From: Paraspadella gotoi
Lineage: Eukaryota > Chaetognatha
Direction of reading: 5' to 3'
DNA: 64,000 nt
Assembly (NCBI GenBank): GCA_051294375.1
Contig: CM119263.1
Span: forward strand, 25,696,436-25,760,435
Part shown: in pieces, positions 1-14,070 of the stretch
Numbering within the stretch: position 1 is the first letter of the stretch
Layout: each line of letters begins with the position of its first letter
Made by a program: the position numbers and the translations under genes
The notes under the pieces: model-generated
Told to the model about the DNA's origin: nothing
What the model saw: only the letters and a program-made list of their open reading frames with translations
The model's database searches: none

Positions 1-664
1 GAGAAAAACCCAGAGAGGGCGTGCCGTTTGGCAAGGAGGCGCCACGATCGCGTGGGCGGGCGACGCCGAGGTCGGCGTAACGTCCGTGGCGCCAATTGGC
101 ATCGAGGTGGGCGCCGCGAGCGAAGTGGCGGCGCCAGAAACAAGGCTCGAAGGATCGGCATCGGGTCGGAGTGGGCGGAGGGGCGTGGTCGATGCTGGGA
201 GGAGTTTGAATTGGCGAGGGTCGCTGGAGTGGAGAGGGTGACGTTTGGCAGCCTGAGTAATTACAGTTGGTTGGGTTTGTTAATGTAGTAAATCGCCGTG
301 TTTTCGTTATTATTATTTAGATTATCGGAAAAACCCGCAAAGAAGCTTTTATTGTTAAGAGTAAAGTTTGGAGTTAGTTGAGGGTCTGGGCCTTATCGTA
401 AGAAGAAGATAGAAAGTATGGGTTAAACAGTTTAAGTGTTTAAGTGTTTATTGTCTAAAAGTCCTGGGCGGATAAGGTTAGTAGAAAAAGGCATCAGTCG
501 AAGGAGAGATACAGAGTCTTCTACTGCTCGACCATCGGAGGAAGGATGAAGGATTGTGGTTAAAGTCAATAAAGTTAAAGTTTAAACTTACTTAAACTTA
601 AACTTAAACAATAAACGACCTCTCTCTCTGATTCTTTCCTTCAGAAACCGAAATCGCTCCGTCA
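1..664. other. No supported gene; GC-rich start, then the upstream edge of the tandem block
   Basis: The first 290 bases are GC-rich and hold an arginine-rich open frame with no domain I recognise, so I do not call it a gene. From about 345 the sequence reappears at about 6275, which marks the left edge of the duplicated block. Bases 560-615 hold a run of short TTAAACTTA-like repeats, also seen near 6530-6570. Confidence 0.6.
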
Positions 665-1138
665 TCACTGAGGCCGCGTTTTCAGCGCCACCAATCGACA
701 GTTCCGTGTCGTTGTCCACCAACTCTTCGAAGCGCCATCTTTGTCCGTGGCGCCGCTCTTCGACGCGTCCCCTCCGCCCATCTCCCGGTCCCTGAAGTCA
801 ACGCCGTTTTCGGGCGCCGTCGACTCGTTGCTGACCCAATCCGGCGGCGCGTAATTCGGCGCCTTGCTCTTTTGCCCAACAAAATTGAAAGAGGCCGACC
901 ACAAGAGTCCCTGGCCGGCGCCGTCGCTGCATTTGCCTCCTGAACGCGGCAAGCCTCGTCGACGGCACACTTCGAGCCAAACCTCGTCGCGATCGATCCG
1001 ATCTCGCCACAGGCTGCAACAGAGCGAGCAGTTGGCCAGATCAGCGGCGTCCAGCCGCTTGAAGATCTCGAAGCCGATCTCTGGAGGAAGGCGGGAGCAA
1101 AAGTCTAGACCCTCCACGTCTCTGCTCGCGGTTTCCAT
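665..1138 (-). CDS. F-box protein (copy 1)
   Basis: Predicted 157-residue protein if translation starts at the Met at 1138; the frame stays open upstream to 1282 (205 residues), so the true start is uncertain. About 15 residues in there is an F-box: an LPPE motif, then IF..LD..DL..CS..C..WR and a trailing LEVCRRRGLP. F-boxes bind SKP1 and recruit substrates to SCF ubiquitin ligases. No WD40, LRR or Kelch partner domain follows; the tail is polar and ends in a normal stop. A diverged, frameshifted second copy lies at 6632-7185. The F-box call is solid; the gene model is less so, because the locus lies in a possibly misassembled block and the protein is short. Confidence 0.6.
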   Translation of the reverse strand: METASRDVEGLDFCSRLPPEIGFEIFKRLDAADLANCSLCCSLWRDRIDRDEVWLEVCRRRGLPRSGGKCSDGAGQGLLWSASFNFVGQKSKAPNYAPPDWVSNESTAPENGVDFRDREMGGGDASKSGATDKDGASKSWWTTTRNCRLVALKTRPQ

Positions 1139-1282
1139 GTCTGCCGCGTGCCGAGAACCGGGATCGAACCCCGGACCTTGAATAGTCTTCGTCGGAAGTT
1201 TGTAGAAGAGGAAACGGGCAAGGACGGATTCTCTATACTGAGAGTTTGGACGAGACATAAAGACTCGATAGAAATTCTTCAT

Positions 1283-1990
1283 ATCTTTCCGATCTTGAAC
1301 GAGACAAGGTCGTTAACGGCGAATCAAAGTTCAGTGAACTTTGTAGTTTCGCCCCTACACGTTTAAGTTGAATAACAGAACGAACATTTTGTTTTGATTC
1401 ATACTTGATCTTTATTTTTATTTCCCAACAAAATTACTCGGTACAAAATAAAAAGATAATAAGTATTAAGGATATTTTTTGCCAAATATTTCGACTTATC
1501 AGTGGTAAAAGATTTAACAACTGATGATGACTTCAAAAAATAAGTCGATATATTTGCACAGCCTCTCCATAGTGAAAATACAAATAATACTGACAGTACT
1601 CACAGTGCGTTTGATGATTTTTAAAGAAAAAGATATTAAATTTTAAAAGCTTCAGTTCGAATCCTTGCTCATCTCTTTTTAATTTTTTTTTTGCAAATTA
1701 ATATTCATAGAAATAAATCCAACAAACTTTGTTATTTTCCTTTTACTCTGAGCTGACTGGTTAATACATCACATCAAAAACTAACACCTTTTGCATCGTA
1801 ATTAGTAATTTTAATCTTTTTTTAATCGAGTAACCATGAAAAACAACGCGGGTCAAAAGAATCACATTCGCTGAAATTGAATTCTCAAAAACAAAAACAA
1901 ATTTGGTTAGTTTGTTGACTAAGAATAGTTTCATGAAAAGATCACTCCATGTTTTAAACTTTATCTTTTTTAAATTTGTGGGCGAGGAAG
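1283..1990. other. Intergenic AT-rich DNA, no gene seen
   Basis: AT-rich sequence between two minus-strand genes with T-runs and no convincing frame. It recurs with many small indels at about 7330-8120. Confidence 0.6.
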
Positions 1991-2551
1991 TCAGGCGCGT
2001 CCCACCACGAAATTTTTTCTCATTTCCTTTTCCTTCTTCAAGTTGATGATGCCTCTGACGACGACGGGACGCTCCATCCCTCCGTAGACACCTTGCGTAG
2101 TCATCACCGTCTTCACCTCCGCCACGGCTCCCACCTTGCTCGCCACGAAATTGTCGTAGGCCAGACTCTTGCGCTTCTGCTCCAAGGCGTGATCTATGAA
2201 GGCGCGCTTGAGCCTTTCCAGCTCTTCCTGCAGAGAGGTGACGCGCTGTTCGAGGTTCTTGTTCTCCCCTCTCAACTCGACGAGCCGTTGCTCCGTCGCG
2301 TGCGTCTTGGCTTTGCTGCGTTCCCTGGACTTGCGCACGGCGGCGTTGTTGCGGCTCCTTTTGAAATTATATTCGCTGACGGCGTCGTCCGCCTCGCTGC
2401 CCGAGTCCGTGGCGAGCGAGGACGGAACCGGCGACACCACCGAGCGCCGGCTCGGAACCCGGCGCCGCTTTTGTCCAATCGTAGCCACCTCGCCGTCCGT
2501 CGGCGTGGCGTATTGGTTGTGATTTGTCATCTTCTGTGATGTTGTGGCCAA
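1991..2551 (-). CDS. bZIP transcription factor, C/EBP-gamma-like (copy 1)
   Basis: Single-exon 186-residue protein. A basic region near residues 62-85 contains RNNAAVRKSRERSK, the N-N-x-A-V-x-K-S-R signature of C/EBP factors. A leucine zipper follows (LVELRGENKNLEQRV, then LQEELERLK), ending in an IDHAL segment that resembles the end of the C/EBP-gamma zipper. The family dimerises through the zipper and binds DNA in the nucleus. The N-terminal 60 residues are polar, without an obvious activation domain, which also suits C/EBP-gamma. A second Met lies seven codons downstream. The frame is intact here but broken in the second copy at 8125-8720. Membership of bZIP is clear; the gamma assignment is inferred. 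Confidence 0.8.
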   Translation of the reverse strand: MATTSQKMTNHNQYATPTDGEVATIGQKRRRVPSRRSVVSPVPSSLATDSGSEADDAVSEYNFKRSRNNAAVRKSRERSKAKTHATEQRLVELRGENKNLEQRVTSLQEELERLKRAFIDHALEQKRKSLAYDNFVASKVGAVAEVKTVMTTQGVYGGMERPVVVRGIINLKKEKEMRKNFVVGRA

Positions 2552-4259
2552 TGTATTTTTTCAACGAATTAAATCTTTTAACTTCAGATCAACGAGTAGC
2601 ATATGATATGAGAGGAAATAACGCAATGATGAGATCGCAGGAATGTCGTAGACAGTTTGTCTCTTTCGAGTGAAGAAATTCGCTATAACCGTTTAGAAAA
2701 CATTTTGTCGATGGTTTATATTTAGAGTTTCTTTTCAAGAAGTCCTATGTCACCTCATGGACATTAGCTGAAACAGTTTGAAATTTTTGGAGTAAATTAC
2801 GTCGTATTTCAGGAGTCAGCGAAGTGCTACGCAATAACTGATCGTACGACAAATAGACAACAAAGTTCGAGAATGAGTCAGGTTCCTCCGGTTTTTTCGT
2901 TTCTCGGCAAGATTGCGCAATCCTCAGAAATGTGATAAGAGAGGACCTTTTGTTGACGGAATTTACGGGAAAATTCTGGCAACTTCTAGATGTCGCTGGG
3001 TAGCGATCACGACTTCAAGAAAAAACAAAAAGCTATCGTATTGTAATTGTAGAATATTTATTATACGTATTTAATGATTTGTATACTAGTAGCCATAGCC
3101 GATGAAATTTAAATGCTAATGTATACAGCGTTAAAATAATCTATCATTACAATAGATTATGGTATTAAAATATTTTTTGTCAAAAATGCTTTCTTCTGAG
3201 GGTACTAGCCTAATTAAAGATATTATATTACTATATAGAGCAAAAAATATTTTTTTAAAATCTTAAAATTTTTTGATGGATTCTGATAGACCATAAAAAG
3301 TTAAACAAGAAATATAATTACAGCTTTTAAAAATTATTTCGTTTTCTAAGTAAAAATATAAAAAAACTGATAAAATCATCAAAAGATGATGATGATGATG
3401 ATTTTTTACGGTTTTTCTTATTTTTGACACACTTATAGTAAAAATATTCAGTCAAAACTATATAAAAAAGCGTAATAATAACGACGATGACGACGTTACA
3501 AAGAAGCTGAGCCGAAGCTAAATCTAGCTTAAGCCCGTCTGGCGAGATAAAAATAATTCCGTAGAATTTGTAAACTCCCTCGAAGTCTTCAAGGAAGAGA
3601 GCATGCTTTGCCGTAGAGAATGATGGAGGACGGGTGATATCTGATATATATATCGCGAGAAAAAAATTAATGAATGAAATTAATCTTGATTCAATAACCA
3701 ATATGCGATAATCCAGCGATAATCTCGAATGAAAAATGACGTAAATTACCGACATTAAAACTATTGCAGAGAGGGATACATCAAACAAATATGGATAAAA
3801 TACGTTATTAATTATTGGGAACTAAAGAAAGTCGTTTTTTCATAAAATAATGACAACCAATATCATTTCACAAATAAGCTGAGTCCTCCATCACTCTTAC
3901 AAGATAAAAACATTGCAGGACCTTCAAACTTCAATTAAGAGTACTTGGCTTCCCTATCATTGAAGTGGTGAAAACCGTAAAATATTTTAAAGAATGAATC
4001 AATTGTATAAAAGGACCGCTCCCATAAGTATTAAATTGGGGATTACTATATTGTACACCGCACTAGCATCAAAATACGAGGAGATGACTGTTACTGCAAT
4101 TTAACAATTTTCTGTTTTTATCAACAACTGAAAAAAATATTTATTATTTCAAAACTTAAACTCAATCTTTTTAATTTTAATTGTCTTTTATTATTGATTT
4201 TGTCGACGTCGTCATTGTAGTCGTCGCCGTGCGTGTCGTCGAAAATGTAGATTATGTGA
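2552..4259. other. Intergenic region between bZIP and HSP70, mostly repeats
   Basis: No gene supported. Bases 3048-3450 are a copy of dispersed repeat R2, also at 29790-30430 (minus) and 35838-36600 (plus). Bases 3485-3560 share a motif around TAGCCCGTCTGGCGAGATAA with 21842-21872. Bases 3880-4110 are a degenerate copy of repeat R1. The AT-rich 153-codon minus-strand frame at 3327-3788 overlaps R2 and is not called a gene. Confidence 0.6.
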
Positions 4260-4292
4260 CTCGAATCTACAAAGCCGCGCTGGAACAGTCTG

Positions 4293-4435
4293 GAAGTTCC
4301 TCGAAAATAGCCGAAACTTCGAAAGAACCGAATCGAACGTCGAAAAGTTTTCTCCGCAGTCTTTTGGTTGCCAGTCGCTTCTCGAATCTTCTACGAGATT
4401 CTACCTCATTCTCCACTCGCCGATAGAGTATAAAA
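4293..4435 (+). promoter_or_regulatory. Heat-shock promoter of HSP70 copy 1 (HSEs and TATA box)
   Basis: Heat-shock elements are alternating GAA and TTC units. Here GAAtcTTC followed by a degenerate CGA and then TTC lies at 4384-4401, GAAacTTC lies at 4313-4320, and an imperfect GAA cluster starts at 4293. A canonical TATAAAA follows at 4429-4435, about 200 bases before the HSP70 ATG. This arrangement fits binding by trimeric HSF and stress-inducible transcription, with a 5' UTR of roughly 180 bases and no visible intron. The matching region of the second copy (about 10500-10690) has indels in the HSEs and a TATAGAA in place of the TATA box. Confidence 0.7.
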
Positions 4436-4640
4436 GCTCGAAGGTTGAGTCGCTAAATAACATATCAAGCAAAGGAAAATCTAAAAAACGACAAAAGAGC
4501 AACGCCAAACTCGAATACTACTACTGCTTTACCAAAAAGTCATATTCAACTTACTCTTTAACTAAATTACGTCGAATACATTCTCGAGAATCAATACTAA
4601 AAATTTTTTTTATATATTCCCAACTCTAAACAAACAAATC

Positions 4641-6275
<1,635 letters not shown>

Positions 6276-6631
6276 TTGTTAAAATGAGTAAAGAGGTTTT
6301 GGAAGTTAGTTGAGGGGCTGGCCTCATCGTGAAAGAGAAGAACAGAAAGTATGAGGGGTTAGAGCAACAGTTTAAGTGTTTAACGTGTTTGTATTGTCTA
6401 AAAGTCCTGGGCGGAGTAAAGGGTTAGTAGGAAAAAAGGGTCGGTCACAAGGATGAGATAACAGATTCTTCTCAACTGGACTGACCATCGGAGAAGGATG
6501 AAGGATTGTGGTTAAAGTCAATAAAGTTTAAAGTTTAAAAACACTTAACTTAAACTTAAACTTAAACAATAAACGCTCTCTTCTCTGATTCTTATCCTCA
6601 GAAACCCGGAATCGATGCACCGCTCCGTCAC

Positions 6632-7185
6632 ACTGAGGCCGCGGTTTGTCACGCCATCCACACAACTCGAACAGTTCGATGTCGTTGTCCACCGAACGAT
6701 TCCTTTTGAAACGCTTCTCTTTGTCATGCGCGGGCAGGCCGACTCTTCGACGCGTCCCGCATGCGCTCCATCTCTCCAGTGCCCGTGAAGGTCAACGCCG
6801 TTTTCGGGGGCGCCGTCTGACTCGTGTGCTAGAGACCATCGACTGCACGGCAGGCTCGATAATTCGGTCGCCTTGCTCTTTATTGCGTCCACAACAAAAT
6901 TCGGAAAGAGGCGACCACAAGAGTCCTTGGCGCGACCTCGACTGCATTTTCCCTCGCTGAACGCGGCAAGCCCTCGTCAGACGGAGAGCACATCTTCCAT
7001 AGCCAACCTCGTCGCGATCGGATCCGATCTCGGGCCACAGGCTTGCAACAGAGCGAGCAGTTGGCCAGATCACGGCCGAGTCGGCACGAGGCCGCTTGAA
7101 GATCTCGGAAGCGCATCTCTGGTAGGAAGCGGAGCAAAAGTTCTATAACACCCTCCGGTCTGCTGCCGCGGCGCGCATTTGCCAT
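6632..7185 (-). pseudogene. F-box protein, copy 2, multiply frameshifted
   Basis: Homologous to 665-1138 but with many one-base insertions. F-box fragments can still be read in different frames, for example RFLPEMRFRDLQAASC near the start and DLANCSLCCKPVARDRI downstream. No single frame covers the domain. The changes are almost all small indels, as expected from sequencing noise. Confidence 0.65.
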
Positions 7186-7329
7186 GTCGTGCGCACTGCC
7201 GAGCCGAAGAAGCCGGGATACGACCCCAGGACCTTGAATAGTCTTCGTCGGAAGTTTGTAGAAGAGGAAAACGGGGCAAGACGGAATCTATACTGGACCG
7301 AGTTTGGGACGAGACATAAAAGAACTACG

Positions 7330-8124
7330 ATAGAAATTCTTCGAATCTTTCGATCTTAGAGCCGAGACAAGGTCGTTTAACAAGCGGAATCAAAAGTTCA
7401 GTGTGAACTTTTGTAGTTTCGCCCGCTACAACGTTTTAAGGTTGAATAACAGAACGAACATTTTGTTTTGATTTCATCCTTCGATCTTATTGTAATTGTA
7501 AATTTCCCACAAAATTAACTTCGGTAGCAAAATAAAGATAATAAGTTATAAGGACATTTTTTGCGCAAATATTTCGACTTCATAGTGGTAAAAAGATTAA
7601 CCAAACTGAGGATGACTTTCAAAAATAAGTCGATATATTTGCACAGCCCTCTCCATAGTAGCAAAATACGAAAATGAATACTGATAGTACTGCACAGTCA
7701 GTAAGATTTTGGATGATTTTTAAAGAAAAAGATATTTAAATTTTACAAAAAGCTTCAGTTTGGCAATCCTTGCTCATAATCTCTTATTTAAAATTTTTTT
7801 GCAAAATTAATATTCATAAGAAATAAATCCAACAAACTTTGTTAGTTTTTCCTTTTACTACTGAAGCTGACTGTGAATACATCACATCAAAAAACTAACA
7901 CCAATTTTTTTTTTTTGCATCGTAATTAAGTATTTTAATACTTTTTTTTAATCGAGTAAGCATGAAAAAAACCAACGCGGGTCAGAAAGACAACATTCGC
8001 TGAAATTGAAATTCTCAAAAACAAAAACAATTTGGTTAGTTTTTGAGCTAAGAAGTAGTGTTCATGAAAGATCACTCCATGTTTTAAACTTTGATTTTGT
8101 TTTAAAATTTGTGATCGATGGAAG
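7330..8124. other. Intergenic AT-rich DNA, second copy of 1283-1990
   Basis: Matches the spacer of the first unit with dispersed indels. No gene seen. Confidence 0.6.
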
Positions 8125-8720
8125 TCAGCGGCGCGTCCCACAACACGAAATTTTTTCTCATTTCCTTTTCTTTCTTCAAGTTGATGATGCCTCGACGACG
8201 ACGGGACGCTCCAGTCCTCCGTAGACGCCTTGCGTAGTCATACACTCCAGTCCTTCACCTCCGCCACGCGGCTCCCTACCTTGCTCGCACACGAAATTGT
8301 CGTAGGCCAGACTCTTGCGCTTACTGCTTCCAAGGCGTGATCTATGAAGGCGTCGCTGAGCCATTTCCAGCTCTTCTGCAGAGAGTGATGACCGCTGTTC
8401 GAGGTCTTGTTCTCCCCTCCTCAACTCGACGAGCCGTATCGCTCCGTCGCGTGGGCGTCTTGGCTTTGCTGCGTTCCCTGGACTTGCCGCAACTCGGCGG
8501 CGTTGTTGCGGTCTCCTTTTGAAATTGATATATCGCTGACGGCGTCGTCCGCCTCGCTGCCCCGAGGAGGGCAGAGCCGAGGACAGAACCGGCGACACAC
8601 CGACCCGATGAGCGCCGCTCGAACCCCGGCGCCGCTTTTTGTCCGCATCGTAGCCACCTCGCCGTCCGTCCGCGTGGCGTATTGCTTGTGATTTGTCATC
8701 TTCTGTGAATGTTTGTGGCC
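8125..8720 (-). pseudogene. bZIP (C/EBP-like), copy 2, frameshifted
   Basis: Homologous to 1991-2551. The N-terminal MTNHKQYATRTDGEVAT is readable from 8699, after which the frame changes repeatedly, and the basic region and zipper survive only as fragments. The intact copy upstream shows what the gene should encode. Confidence 0.65.
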
Positions 8721-10439
8721 AATGTAATTGTTTTCAACGAATTAAATCTTTTAAACTTCAGATCAACTGAGTAGCAATATGATATGAGATAGGAAATAAC
8801 TCGCAATGAATGAGAGATCGCAGGAATGTCGTAGACAGTTTTTGTCTCTTTCGACGTGAAGAAATTCGATATAGGCCGTTTTAGAAAACATTTTGTCGAT
8901 GGTTTATATTTAGAGTTTCTTTTCAAGAAGTCACTATGTCACCTCATGGACATTAGCTGAAACAGTTTGAAAATTTTTGAGTAAAATTACGTCGTATTTC
9001 AGGGAGTCAAGCGAAGTGCTACGCAATAACTGATCGTACGACAAAGTAGACAACAAAGTTCGATGAAAGAATGAGTCAGGTTCCCTCCGGTTTTTTCAGT
9101 ATTTCTCGGCAGATTGCGCAATGCTCAGAAAATGTGATAAGAGAGGACACTTTTGTTGACGAAAATTTACGGGAAAATTCTGGCAACTTCTAGATGTCGC
9201 CTCGGGTAGCGATCACGACTTCAAGAAAAAAACAAAAAGCTATCGTATTGTAATTGTAGAATATTTATTATATACGTATTTAATGATTTGTATACTAGTA
9301 GCAAATAGCCGATGATTTAAAATGCTAATGGTATAACAGCGTTAAAATAATCTATCATTACAATAGATTATGGTATTAAAAATATTTTTTGTCAAAAATG
9401 CTTTCTCTGAGGGGTACTAGCCTAATTCAAAGATATTATATTACTATATAGAGGCAAAAAAGATTTTTTTAAAAATCTAAAAAAATTTTTTGATGGATTC
9501 TGATAGACCATAAAAATGTTAAACAAGAAATAAATTAACAGCTTTTTAAAAAATTATTTCGTTTTCTAAGTAAAAAATAATAAAAAACTGTAAATCATCA
9601 AAGATGATGATGATGATGTTTTTTACGTTTTTCTTATTTTTTGAACACACTTAATAGTAAACAACTATCTCAGTAAAACTTAATAAAAAATGCTATAAAA
9701 CGACGATGACGACGTATACAAAAGAAGCTGAGCCAAGCTAAATCTAGCTTAAGACCCGTCTGGCGAAGATAAAATAATTCCCGTGATTTGTAACTCCTCG
9801 AGTCTCAAGGAAGAAGAGCATCGCTTTGCCGTGAGAAGAATTGATGGAGGGACGGGTGATATCTGATATATAGTATCGCGATTAAAAAAATTAATGGAAT
9901 GACAATTAATTCTTTGATTCAATAACCAATATGCGATAATCCCAGCTGATAATCAGAAATAAAAATGACAGTAAATTACCGACATTAAACTATTGCGAGA
10001 GGGATACATCAAACAAATATGGGATAAAATACGTTATTAATTTATTGGGAACTAAGAAAGTCGTTTTTTTTCAATAAAATTTAATGACAACCAATTAATC
10101 ATTTTCAACAAATAAGCTGAGTCTCATCACTCTTACAAGATAAACATTGCAGGACCATTCAAACTTCAATAAGAGTAACTTGGGCTTCCCTATCATTGAA
10201 GTGGTGAAAACCGTAAAATATTTTAAAGATGAAATCAATTGTATAAAAAGGACCGCTCCCATAAGTATTAAATTGGGATTACTATAATTGTACACCCGCA
10301 CTAGCAATCAAAAATAACGAGGAGATGACTGTTACTCAATTTAACAAATTTTCTGTTTTTATCAACAACTGAAAAATATTTATTATTTCAAAACTTAAAC
10401 TCAATCTTTTTAATTGTAATTGATGCTTTTAATTATGAT
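8721..10439. other. Second copy of the bZIP-HSP70 intergenic region
   Basis: Contains the R2 repeat (about 9240-9650) and the R1 repeat (about 10110-10330), colinear with 2552-4259. No gene seen. Confidence 0.6.
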
Positions 10440-10897
10440 TTGTCGACGTCGTCATTGTAGTCGTCGCCGTGCGTGTCGTCAAATGTAGATTATGTGACTC
10501 GAATCTAGCAAAGCCGCGCTGGAACAGTCTGGAAGATTCCTCGAAAATAGCACGAAACTTCAAAAGAAACACGAATCGAAACGGTCGAAAAGTTTTCTCC
10601 GCAGTCTTTTTGGTTGCCAGTCGCTTTCTCGAATCTTCTTACGAGAATTCTAACCTCATTCTCTCACTCGCCGATAGAGTATAGAAGAGCTCGAAGGTTG
10701 AGGTCGCTAAATAACATATCAAGCAATAAGGAAAATCTAAAAAACGACAAAAGAGATCGCCAACTCGAATACTAAGCTACTGCTTTACCAAAAAAAGTCA
10801 TAATTCAACTCTACTCTTAACTAAATTACGTCGATACATTCTCGAAATCAATAACTAAAAATTTTTTTTATTTATTCCCCAACTCTAACAAACAATC

Positions 10898-12911
10898 ATG
10901 AAATCTGCCGGCCATCGGCAATCCCGACCCTGGGGACGACCTTACTGGTCCTGCGTGGGCGTCTTCCAACACGGCAAAGTCGAGATCATCGCCACTGATG
11001 CAAGGGAATCGGACGACGCCGTCCTACGTCGCCTTCACGGAACTCGGAACGGCTCGTCGGCGACGCCGCAAGAACCAGGCGGCCGATGAACCCGACCAAC
11101 AAGGTCTTGCGACGCCAAGCGAACTCATCGGGCAGTAAGTTTCGCCGATGCCAACCGTCCACGCGACGTCAAACATCTGGCCATTTCAAGCTCGTCAGCG
11201 ACGGAGGGAAGCCCAAACTCTCTGTTCGAGTACAAAGCCGAGCCGACGAATCCTTCGCGCCAGAGGAGATCTCCTCAATGGTGTTGTACGAAAGATGAAG
11301 GAAGAAACAGCGGAGGCGCTTACCTTCGGGCAGAAGGTCGTCGAACGCTGTGGTGGACGGTGGCCCGCCTACTTCAACGACTCTCAGCGTCAAGCGAACG
11401 AAGACGCCTGGTCATCGCGGGCCTCACGTCCTCCGCGTGATCAACGAACCGACGCGGCGGCGATCGCCTACGGACTCGACCAAAGAAAGAGCCGCGACGA
11501 TAAGACGTCCTCATCTTCGATCTTCGGCGGCGGAAACCGTTCGACGTCTCCGTCCTCAACATGCAGGGCGGGGTGTTCGAGGGTCAAGGCCACCCGGCCG
11601 GTGACACAGCATTCGGCGGCGAAGACTTCGACGCGCGACTCGTCAGACACTTCGTCGACGAATTCAAGCGGAAGAACAAAAAAGGATCCTTCGGGCAACA
11701 AACGCGCGCTATCGGCGGCTGAGGACAGCGTGCGAGCGGCGCAAAAACGGCACGGCCTGTCTTCGTCTGCGCAGGCGCGGTCGAGATCGATCTTTCTTTG
11801 AAGGAATCGACTTCTATTCCAGCATCACTCGCTCGCACGCTTCGAGGAAATGTGCGCCGATCTCTCCGCAGCACGTTGGAGCCGGTGGAGAAGGCGCTTC
11901 TGGACGCCAAGCTGTCCAAAGCGAGACATCACGAAGTGGTTCTCGTCGGCGGCTCCACTCGTATCCCAAGATCCAAAAAGATGCTGCAAAATTTTTCAAC
12001 GGGAAAGAACTAAAACAAATCCATCACCCGGACGAGGCGTCGCCTAATGGCGCCGCAGTCCAAGCCGCATCTGTTGACCGGCGTAAAAGACTCCACAGTC
12101 AAGACGTCTTGCCTCCTCGGACGTGGCGTCCGCCTGACGCTCGGCATCGAGACGGCGGGCGGCGTCATGACGCCGCTCATCAAGGCGCAACACGACGGTG
12201 CCAGACCAAACAGACGCATGACCCTTCACCACCGTACTCCTGACAATCAACCCGGCGTCCTCCAATCGCAAAGGTTTCGAAGGAGAACGCGCCATGACCA
12301 GCAGACAACAACCTCCTGGGCAAAGTTCGAACTGAGCCGGCAATCCCTCATCGGCGGCCGCGCGGCGTCCACGCAGATCGAAGTCCTCCTTCGACGGTCG
12401 ACAGCCAAACGAAAATTCTCAACGTCTCCGCCAAAGAACAAATTCGACGGGGAAACAGAACAACATCACCATCGCCAACGACTCGGGCCGACTCTCCAAG
12501 GAGGAACAATCGATGGGAATGTCCAACGGACGCGGAGAAGTAAACGCCGCGAAGACGAGAAGAATCCGGGAGCGGGTCGCCGCCAAGAACGCCCTCGAGA
12601 GCTACGTGTTCGGAGTCAAGGTCCGCTTTAAGATGAAACGGGATGCAAGGAAAAGATCACGTTTGAGGAGGAAGAAGAATGAAGGTAAGAGCGAGTCCCC
12701 TNNNNNNNNNNNNNNNNNNNNNNNNNGCAAGGATTGCGTCGAGTGGCTCGACAAGAATCACTCGGCAGAGAAGGAGGAGTTTGAGGAGAAGAGGAAGGAA
12801 GTGGAGGAGGTTGTAAGGCCGATCTACAGCAAAGCGCACGGCGGAGGCGGAGGCGGAAACGCGGGCTCGGCGAACGAATACACTTCTCCAACAGTGGAAG
12901 AAGTGGACTGA
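10898..12911 (+). pseudogene. HSP70: Cytosolic HSP70, copy 2, complete 3' end but frameshifted
   Basis: Begins with the ATG homologous to 4641 and runs to a genuine end. The final segment reads [19 protein letters not shown], then a glycine-rich stretch, then TVEEVD and a stop at 12909-12911. The EEVD tail is the cytosolic HSP70 signature that docks TPR co-chaperones such as HOP and CHIP. The ATPase and substrate-binding domains are present but broken by many single-base insertions, and an N gap (12702-12726) removes part of the lid. With the expected 640 or so residues, the insertions account for the excess length. This copy probably marks the true 3' end of one real gene whose 5' part is better represented by copy 1. 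Confidence 0.85.
12702..12726. other. Assembly gap (25 N)
   Basis: Run of 25 unknown bases inside the HSP70 lid coding region. The frame entering the gap (RSRLRRKKNEG) differs from that expected of HSP70 (FEEEEE-like), so there are also indels just before it. Confidence 0.98.
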
Positions 12912-13813
12912 AGCGAATCTCTATTGTACAAAGATTAAAATTGTCTTATTCATAGTTGACTAGTTTTTCTTGTTTTACTGTATGTCTATTAATAGTGTTT
13001 GTGTTCGTGCCTCTGAAATACACTGTTTTAGTTTGTATATATATGTATTGGGATTGAATGTTTTGTGTAAAATTTTAAAATGTATTAAAATGATCGGTTG
13101 TACAAATATATGCGCATTTTATTTTGGATCTTAAGCTTCAAAATAGTACTTAGTAATTTAAACCATGCATATAAGACGACAATTTGTTAACAGAGCGAAA
13201 TTTCCAACTCCCAAAGTTGTTAAATATTTTCGAAACTAATCATTTCTGATCCAACTTTTTGCTCTTTTGTTTGATGAAGGAGCGAAATTCCAACGCTTTT
13301 GTCTTTTGGTGCCGTTTATGTCGAGGTGAATAATTTCATCGAATGGAGAGTGAGCGACATCGTGCGTTTGTTTAATCATTTATGGCCAGAACAGTGTTTA
13401 CTGATAAGGGTATATTTTCTAATCGTGATCAATTAGTTTTTAAGACGGATAGAAGTTTAAGGGTAATTATTTTTATTATCTACCTCATTCTGCTTTTTTG
13501 ATGTTACAACCAAAAAATCGTACATAGTAGATTCGATTGTTGCGACAATCTTTTCGATCTTCGCCATCCCGTAGTCGCTTCCTCTATTTTAGCGGAATGT
13601 TTTTAAAATCGGAATCCAAAAAAAGGATTTTGTCAAAACGATCGACTCCATCTCTCTTCTCTCTCTCTCTCTCTCTCTCTCGTCTCTCTCATCTCTCTGC
13701 TCTCTCTCTCTCTCTATCTCTCTTCTTTGGCACTTATTGGTCCCAAATTTTGAGTTATCATTCTCCATTCATCTTCTCTCTTCTCTCTCCTCATTCTCTC
13801 TCTATCTCTCTCT

Positions 13814-13844
<31 letters not shown>

Positions 13845-14033
13845 TCCTCTCTTTCTCTCGTTTCTTTTCGGCTTTTTTCCTTTTCAGAAGTCCCGCGGAA
13901 TGTCGTCCCCCTCCTCTCACGATGGGTCATGGTCACCGTTTCGGGAAGGGGGAGAGGAGAGAGAGCAGAGAGAGAGAGAGAGAAGACGAGAAGAGACTNN
14001 NNNNNNNNNNNNNNNNNNNNNNNNNNNNNNNNN

Positions 14034-14070
<37 letters not shown>

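Noticed and set aside
28-288. Arg/Gly-rich 86-codon frame at the window start
   Set aside because: GC-rich sequence is open by chance; no domain or splice signals recognised.
1150-1200. tRNA-like B box (GGTTCGATCCCGG on the minus strand) upstream of the F-box gene
   Set aside because: No matching acceptor stem, D arm or A box could be found next to it, so no tRNA is called. It may be part of the 5' region of the F-box transcript.
3327-3788. 153-codon minus-strand frame resembling a membrane protein
   Set aside because: AT-rich, overlaps repeat R2, and its second copy near 9500-10000 is broken; hydrophobicity follows from base composition.
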